A DNA stretch of 37,806 nt from Tepidibacillus decaturensis (GTDB lineage: Bacteria > Bacillota > Bacilli > Tepidibacillales > Tepidibacillaceae): the NCBI RefSeq assembly GCF_001561915.1, contig NZ_LSKU01000001.1:1969280-2007085 (forward strand), given 5' to 3'. The position numbers were made by a program, and so were the translations under genes. Numbering within the stretch: position 1 is the stretch's first letter; each line of letters opens with the position of its first letter. Below are positions 33,944-37,806 of the stretch, in pieces. Below the pieces are notes generated by a model. It searched no databases. It was not told where the DNA came from and saw nothing but the letters and a program-made list of their open reading frames with translations.

Positions 33944-34795
33944 TCATTCACCCTTTCTTTTTAAAACATAGAAATGAACACCAGCAAACTCTTCATTATT
34001 CATTTTTAGAAAATCGCAAACGATCCAACCTTGAGAGAAATAATGGATAAAGATCAATCTTGTTTTCTGTCGCCACTCAATTGCTAACTCAATATCTTGG
34101 TGTTTTAATTCCTGAAATTTAGAAGGGATGGGAATAAATAAATATTCTTCTTCATTCTTTGTTATATCTATTTCATTAGGAACCGGAAATCCTTTATTAT
34201 TCATTTCCCATTGGATAAGAGAATCTTTTGAATGGAATAGGGACTCATCGATCCTTTTACCCATTTGTTTCTCTAATACATGGGAACTTTCCAACCACCA
34301 CTCGACAAGAAAACGATCAGAAGCCAATCCACGGTTTAAGGGATCATTCATTTCCCCATAAGCATTTTCTATGTAGGTGTTGGTAATTGCTCCTAATTTT
34401 CCAATATTTAAATTGGCATTTACACTTTCTAAGGGATCGTAAGTCCAAGTGATTAAACGATACCCCAATTTTAATGCTTCATCCCGTTGAACTCTTTTTA
34501 ATCGTTCTCCAATTTTTTGATGACGATAATCTGGATGAATAGCGAGCATATGAGAACATAGATAAGCTTCCTTTCCATTAAACCCAGCAAAGCTATATTG
34601 GAACCCTACTAATTTCTCTTTGTGAAAAGCTCCAAGTACCAATCCACCATTCTTTACTGCTGTTAAAGTTTGGTGAGTAGGAACAATTTCTTTCATCCCC
34701 CAAACTAATTTTTCTAATTCTTGTACTTTTTCCAATTCTTCAAGATTCTTTAAAGAACGGGTCACAATAGATGTTACTACAGGTGTTTGGCTCAA
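33944..34795 (-). CDS. GNAT acyltransferase of the N-succinylamino acid racemase cluster
   Basis: A 283-residue protein of the COG3375-like GNAT group. The acyl-CoA-binding region is in residues 50-120: [20 protein letters not shown], then [20 protein letters not shown] with the pyrophosphate loop, and [20 protein letters not shown], a stretch typical of this subfamily. In Geobacillus kaustophilus the homologue succinylates D-amino acids, making the substrate for the racemase. The same step is inferred here. The start is TTG at 34795 overlapping the M20 stop by four bases (TTGA) with GGAGGAAAGG ahead, and the gene ends one base before the racemase start. Tight coupling supports a single pathway. 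Confidence 0.8.
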   Translation of the reverse strand: MSQTPVVTSIVTRSLKNLEELEKVQELEKLVWGMKEIVPTHQTLTAVKNGGLVLGAFHKEKLVGFQYSFAGFNGKEAYLCSHMLAIHPDYRHQKIGERLKRVQRDEALKLGYRLITWTYDPLESVNANLNIGKLGAITNTYIENAYGEMNDPLNRGLASDRFLVEWWLESSHVLEKQMGKRIDESLFHSKDSLIQWEMNNKGFPVPNEIDITKNEEEYLFIPIPSKFQELKHQDIELAIEWRQKTRLIFIHYFSQGWIVCDFLKMNNEEFAGVHFYVLKRKGE

Positions 34796-35948
34796 TCCTT
34801 TCCTCCCCTTTCGAATGTATCAATTACAGCTTGTGCTAAAATCTCTGCACCTAAAAATATGGCTTGATGATTAAATGTCATATTAGGGTGATGTAACCCA
34901 GGTTCTAGATCACAGCCAACTCCCAACATCGTTGCCTTGATCGTGGGACGTTCTAATGTATAAAAATGGAAGTCTTCGCCGCCGGGTGTTACGATTCCGT
35001 TTACTGCGTTTTCAGAACCTAATGTTTTTTTGATCGTCTCACTCATGATTTTTTTGCCTCTTCATTTACTTCAGCAGCAGCAATTTTATTGGATGGCAAT
35101 AGTTTTATTTTTGCTCCATACATCGTTGAAATATTTTGAGATAGACTTTCTATTTTTTGATAGAGCTCATCAAGAACTTGATTGGTTTGTGCACGCAGAT
35201 CTAAAGCAAATTCTGCAAAATCCGGAATGATATTTACATTTTCCCCACCTGCGTTTAGCCTTGTCATCTTTACTGTTGCAGGTACCATCGGATCTGTATA
35301 AATAGTGTGTAGACCATGAATAAAGTGGGAGGCCACATCAATAACATTCACTCCTAAGTGTGGTCTTGCACCATGTGCAGCCTTTCCATGAATCTCTCCT
35401 TTTACTAATAAAGCTGCTCCATTATATATGGCAGAACTAACCTTCCCAAATGGAAGCTCTTGAATAGGTCGAAGATGAACACCATATAAGTAATCCACAT
35501 CATCGACTACACCTTTCTCAATCATTTTTAGAGCACCTGTCCCTTTTTCTTCAGCCGGTTGAAAAATAAGCTTAAACTTTCCTTTTGGTTGAAAACCTAC
35601 AACTTTAAGAATTTCTAGTGCTCCTAATACCATTGCCATATGGGCATCATGTCCACATGAATGATTGGCGCACCATTTTCCATCAACCTCTTGCCATAAA
35701 GCATCCATATCTGAACGAAGAGCAACAGTCAGCTTATGATCTGTATGTATATTGTCCCAAATTCCTATCACTCCAGTTGTATCTTCAAACGTTATCGTTT
35801 CTAAACCTAATGCTTGTAATCTCTCTTTTAAAAATTGTGTCGTATTGACTTCCTGCCAACTCAGTTCTGGATGAGTATGTAAGTGTAGAAAATTCTCCAT
35901 CATCTTTTCTTTTATATTTGCTCTTATATGATTAGAAAGTTCCATCAT
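34792..35948 (-). pseudogene. M20 amidohydrolase (N-acyl-L-amino acid deacylase), apparent frameshift at an A7 run
   Basis: An M20-family zinc hydrolase of about 385 residues if repaired. The first frame (35948-35043) holds HTHPELSWQEVNTTQFLKER and the metal motif HSCGHDAHMAMVLGALE, then FQPAEEKGTGALKMIEKG and the dimerisation domain with HGKAAHGARPHLGVNVID. It stops after NEEAKKS at 35043. The last 84 residues (GGEDFHFYTLERPTIKATML, LHHPNMTFNHQA) follow in the next frame. Adding one T to plus-strand 35049-35055 joins them. Role inferred from context: removing the succinyl group from N-succinyl-L-amino acids. The break would remove a metal ligand region (GGEDF, HHPN), so the truncated form should be inactive. 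AGGTAGG precedes the two tandem ATGs at the start. Confidence 0.85.
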
Positions 35949-36172
35949 CTAACCTACCTCATTTATAAAATGTTTCATCCAACTATTAAAAACCAAACTT
36001 TTCTGAAAATAATGTTCATATTAAAATTTAATTAAAATTTATAGTTAATAGTAAATGTGAAAACGTAACAAGTCAATTGTTTTGTTCCATTTTTTAAAAA
36101 GGATATTTATTCTCTATACAAATGAAATACCAACCCAAAAGGATTGGCATTAAACTAGAATATTTCCGTTCA
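35949..36172. other. AT-rich intergenic region, mostly without recognised features
   Basis: Between the HD-GYP gene end and the M20 start lies AT-rich DNA with no supported open frame. At 36130-36156, on the minus strand, AATGCCAATCC and GGGTTGGTATT pair with two G-U pairs around TTTT, a possible weak terminator of the HD-GYP gene. The M20 promoter probably lies in the right part, but no near-consensus boxes stand out. Confidence 0.4.
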
Positions 36173-37257
36173 TTAGTTAAGACAGGAGATGATTACTTTG
36201 GAACTTTCTTTGGATAAATCAATTTCATAGGGTGAATCGACTATTCCCTGATTTTTATCCTCTAATACTCTAATGATTGGTCTGTCCGGGTATTTGGAAT
36301 TTATATCAACGACGATTCCAAGCTCTCCACTATTTAAAATGATATTCATTCCAATCGGATAGATCGCTATTGTTTTTCTAAATAGTTCAAGTAAATCCCG
36401 GTCAAAATCTACCCCTGCTTTTGAATATAAAAATTCTAAAGCTTCATGAGGAAGAATCGTATTTTTATAAGCTCTTTTAGAAACCAACGCATCATAAACA
36501 TCTGCAATCGCAACAATTCTCGCATATTCGTGAATATCATCACCCGAAAGACCACGGGGATAACCGCCACCATTTATCCTCTCATGATGTTGATAGGCAC
36601 AGTGTGCAGATAACAATGGAATCCCAGGCTCTTTTCGTAGCAAATCAAAACCATACTCTGTGTGTGAGCGAATAAGAGCAAATTCTTCTTCTGTTAATGG
36701 TTCTTTTTTTCTAAAACAGAAATAGGAACCTTTGTTTTCCCAATATCATGTAACATTGCACCAAGACCTAATTCACTTAATTGTTGTTGGTTATATCCTT
36801 TTGCCATCCCCATTGATATGGAATAAATGGCTACCTGTAAGGAATGGGTATAAAGGTATAAATCTTTGATGTAGATTGAAGACAACATTAACATGGCTTG
36901 TTGATTCGCTTTCATGTCATCAAGCATATGATCCAAAACAGGCTTAAAGACCAATGTAAGGTTTCCCTTTGTCAATGGACGGTGAACTAATTTTTCCTTA
37001 AACATGTCTTGAAACGTATCTTTAATCGATTTTAGCGCTAATTCTCTGGTTTTATCAGATAAAACATCCTTTACTTCAATATCATCTGTTCTAGCATCAT
37101 AAATATATAAAGAGTCTACTCCCAACTGTAATAATCGTTCAATCATTGATTGTGTTAATTCAACATCCTTTGCAATTAACACACCGCCAATATCATTTAG
37201 AATGGGTTTAGCTAATTTAAACCCTGGTTGGCATTTTGTTGTTGGAATTCGTCTCAT
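36173..37257 (-). pseudogene. HD-GYP domain protein, apparent frameshift at an A7 run
   Basis: A probable cyclic-di-GMP phosphodiesterase of about 361 residues if repaired. The N-terminal 115 residues resemble the DUF3391-like leader (GFKLAKPILNDIGGVLIAKD). The first frame reaches the HD motif MLHDIGKTKVPISVLEKK then stops at 36694. The other frame supplies EPLTEEEFALIRSHTEYGFD and the GYP motif HHERINGGGYPRGLSG, then IVAIADVYDALVSKRAYK. A C-terminal PilZ-like or beta-barrel extension of about 60 residues follows. Adding one T to plus-strand 36704-36710 restores the link. AAAGGGGAACG precedes the ATG at 37257. No GGDEF gene is nearby. Confidence 0.86.
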
Positions 37258-37379
37258 CGTACGTTCCCCTTTTTAATGGTAAAAAAGTTATACTTTCATT
37301 CATTTCAAGATGAATGAGAATGTATATTACCTCTTTCTCTCTATTATAGATGCAAACACCCAAAAAAGGGAAGGAAAAA

Positions 37380-37401
37380 CTACCATTAACTTTAATGGTA
37401 G
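37380..37401 (-). terminator. Terminator of the small acidic protein gene
   Basis: CTACCATTAA and TTAATGGTAG form a perfect 10-bp stem with a two-base loop. On the minus strand TTTTTCC follows, nine bases past the stop of the upstream gene. Confidence 0.8.
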
Positions 37402-37410
37402 TAGGATTCT

Positions 37411-37680
37411 TTAATGTAAAGTTGAATCATTCACCATTCTTGTTTTAAAATCAGAGCCGCCAACGCTTTCTTGAGCCATTTTTGCCTTTAGCATTTCGAT
37501 CAAGTACATAGCAAACATCTGATATACCTCATGCTCTTCCATTTCCTGAATCACATGTAAAATATCATTTTTCTTATGATCCTCAAGCAAATTTAGGACT
37601 AATGCGACTGCATCTTCTTCATCTCCTGTTAAATGATTTCGGTATAACTCATATATTTCATTTACAAATTTCACGGGCAT
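37411..37680 (-). CDS. Small acidic helical protein, conserved-looking, function unknown
   Basis: An 89-residue soluble protein, VKFVNEIYELYRNHLTGDEE ... DAVALVLNLLEDH ... LHVIQEMEEHEVYQMFAMYL ... IEMLKAKMAQESVG. It is rich in Glu and Leu and probably all helical, with no membrane segment or cysteine. I recall similar short Bacillales proteins of unknown function (possibly DUF6154) but could not confirm it. The ATG at 37680 has GAAAGGAG directly upstream; an ATG five codons earlier is less likely. It has its own terminator and lies upstream of the HD-GYP gene. Confidence 0.65.
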   Translation of the reverse strand: MPVKFVNEIYELYRNHLTGDEEDAVALVLNLLEDHKKNDILHVIQEMEEHEVYQMFAMYLIEMLKAKMAQESVGGSDFKTRMVNDSTLH

Positions 37681-37762
37681 AACTCCTTTCACCATATCTT
37701 AGTATGCCACATTTACTAAAACGTTTATGCCAACCTTCATTTTATTTATTATAACGTTTTTT

Positions 37763-37806
37763 AGTGAACTACCCGCCACCTACGCTTCGCTTAGAGGAGG
37801 GGGCTT
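37763..37806. mobile_element. IS200/IS605-like subterminal hairpin end, cut by the window edge
   Basis: AGTGAACTACCCGCCACC, then TACGCTTCGCTTAGAGGAGG and GGGCTT, form a hairpin (CCCGCC/GGAGGGGG arms around CTACGCTTCGCTTAG). This sequence type recurs at ends of IS1341/IS605 tnpB elements in Firmicutes. The remainder lies outside the window, so its size, orientation and coding content cannot be seen. Confidence 0.55.

Noticed and set aside
36590-36622. HHERINGGGYP as a degenerate, inactive GYP motif
   Set aside because: The first HD and GYP metal-binding residues are present, and Asn in place of Asp at this spot occurs in other HD-GYP proteins.

Overview
The window looks like chromosomal DNA from a spore-forming, AT-rich member of the Bacillales. 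The evidence is the sporulation genes lytH and yunB, a yutD gene, strong AGGAGG-type ribosome binding sites, an S-box SAM riboswitch, B. subtilis-like Zur boxes and genes typical of the group (ykvI, znu/adc operon). ThyX, a rubredoxin-less rubrerythrin with DUF3501, and cobalamin-dependent MetH fit a microaerophilic or anaerobic, perhaps moderately thermophilic, lineage such as Tepidibacillus or Vulcanibacillus. That genus guess is only an inference. No phage, CRISPR, tRNA or rRNA was found.

Layout. 1-370: remnant of an IS200/IS605-type end and a 159-bp inverted-repeat element (A1). 369-3929: yutD, a rubrerythrin-DUF3501 stress module, a papain-fold amidase and an MFS exporter. 4040-6677: zinc uptake operon znuA-znuC-znuB behind a promoter with two Zur boxes. 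6783-10243: a TIGR00300 (archaeal-type ornithine cyclodeaminase family) gene, then larB and larC for nickel-pincer nucleotide synthesis; the C-terminal half of LarC is a separate gene on the opposite strand. 10375-11469: lytH and a second copy of the inverted-repeat element (A2). 11553-16921: SAM riboswitch and metH, facing the two-component methionine/alanine importer metP-metS. 17145-20572: a three-gene signalling operon of beta-propeller lipoprotein, response regulator and histidine kinase. 20762-28287: argS with a hairpin leader, then a peptide ABC importer operon in the order D-F-A-B-C. 28495-30260: yunB and divergent thyX. 30307-31488: a secreted DUF5667 protein. 31625-35948: a cluster matching the known N-succinylamino acid racemase route for turning D- into L-amino acids (acyltransferase, racemase, M20 deacylase) followed by a YkvI-type transporter. 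36173-37680: an HD-GYP protein and a small acidic protein. 37763-37806: another IS200/IS605-like end running off the window.

Two patterns cut across the genes. First, five genes (DUF3501, larC, dppF-like, M20 deacylase, HD-GYP) are each broken exactly once, always at a homopolymer run, and each is repaired by adding one base to that run. This looks more like sequence undercalling or slippage recoding than ordinary gene decay. Second, the intergenic regions carry a modular family of palindromic repeats (A1, A2, a solo remnant, and three 46-52 bp B palindromes). These share flanking modules with one another, and two of them have a hairpin whose stem changed by compensatory substitutions. This is the best candidate here for something undescribed.
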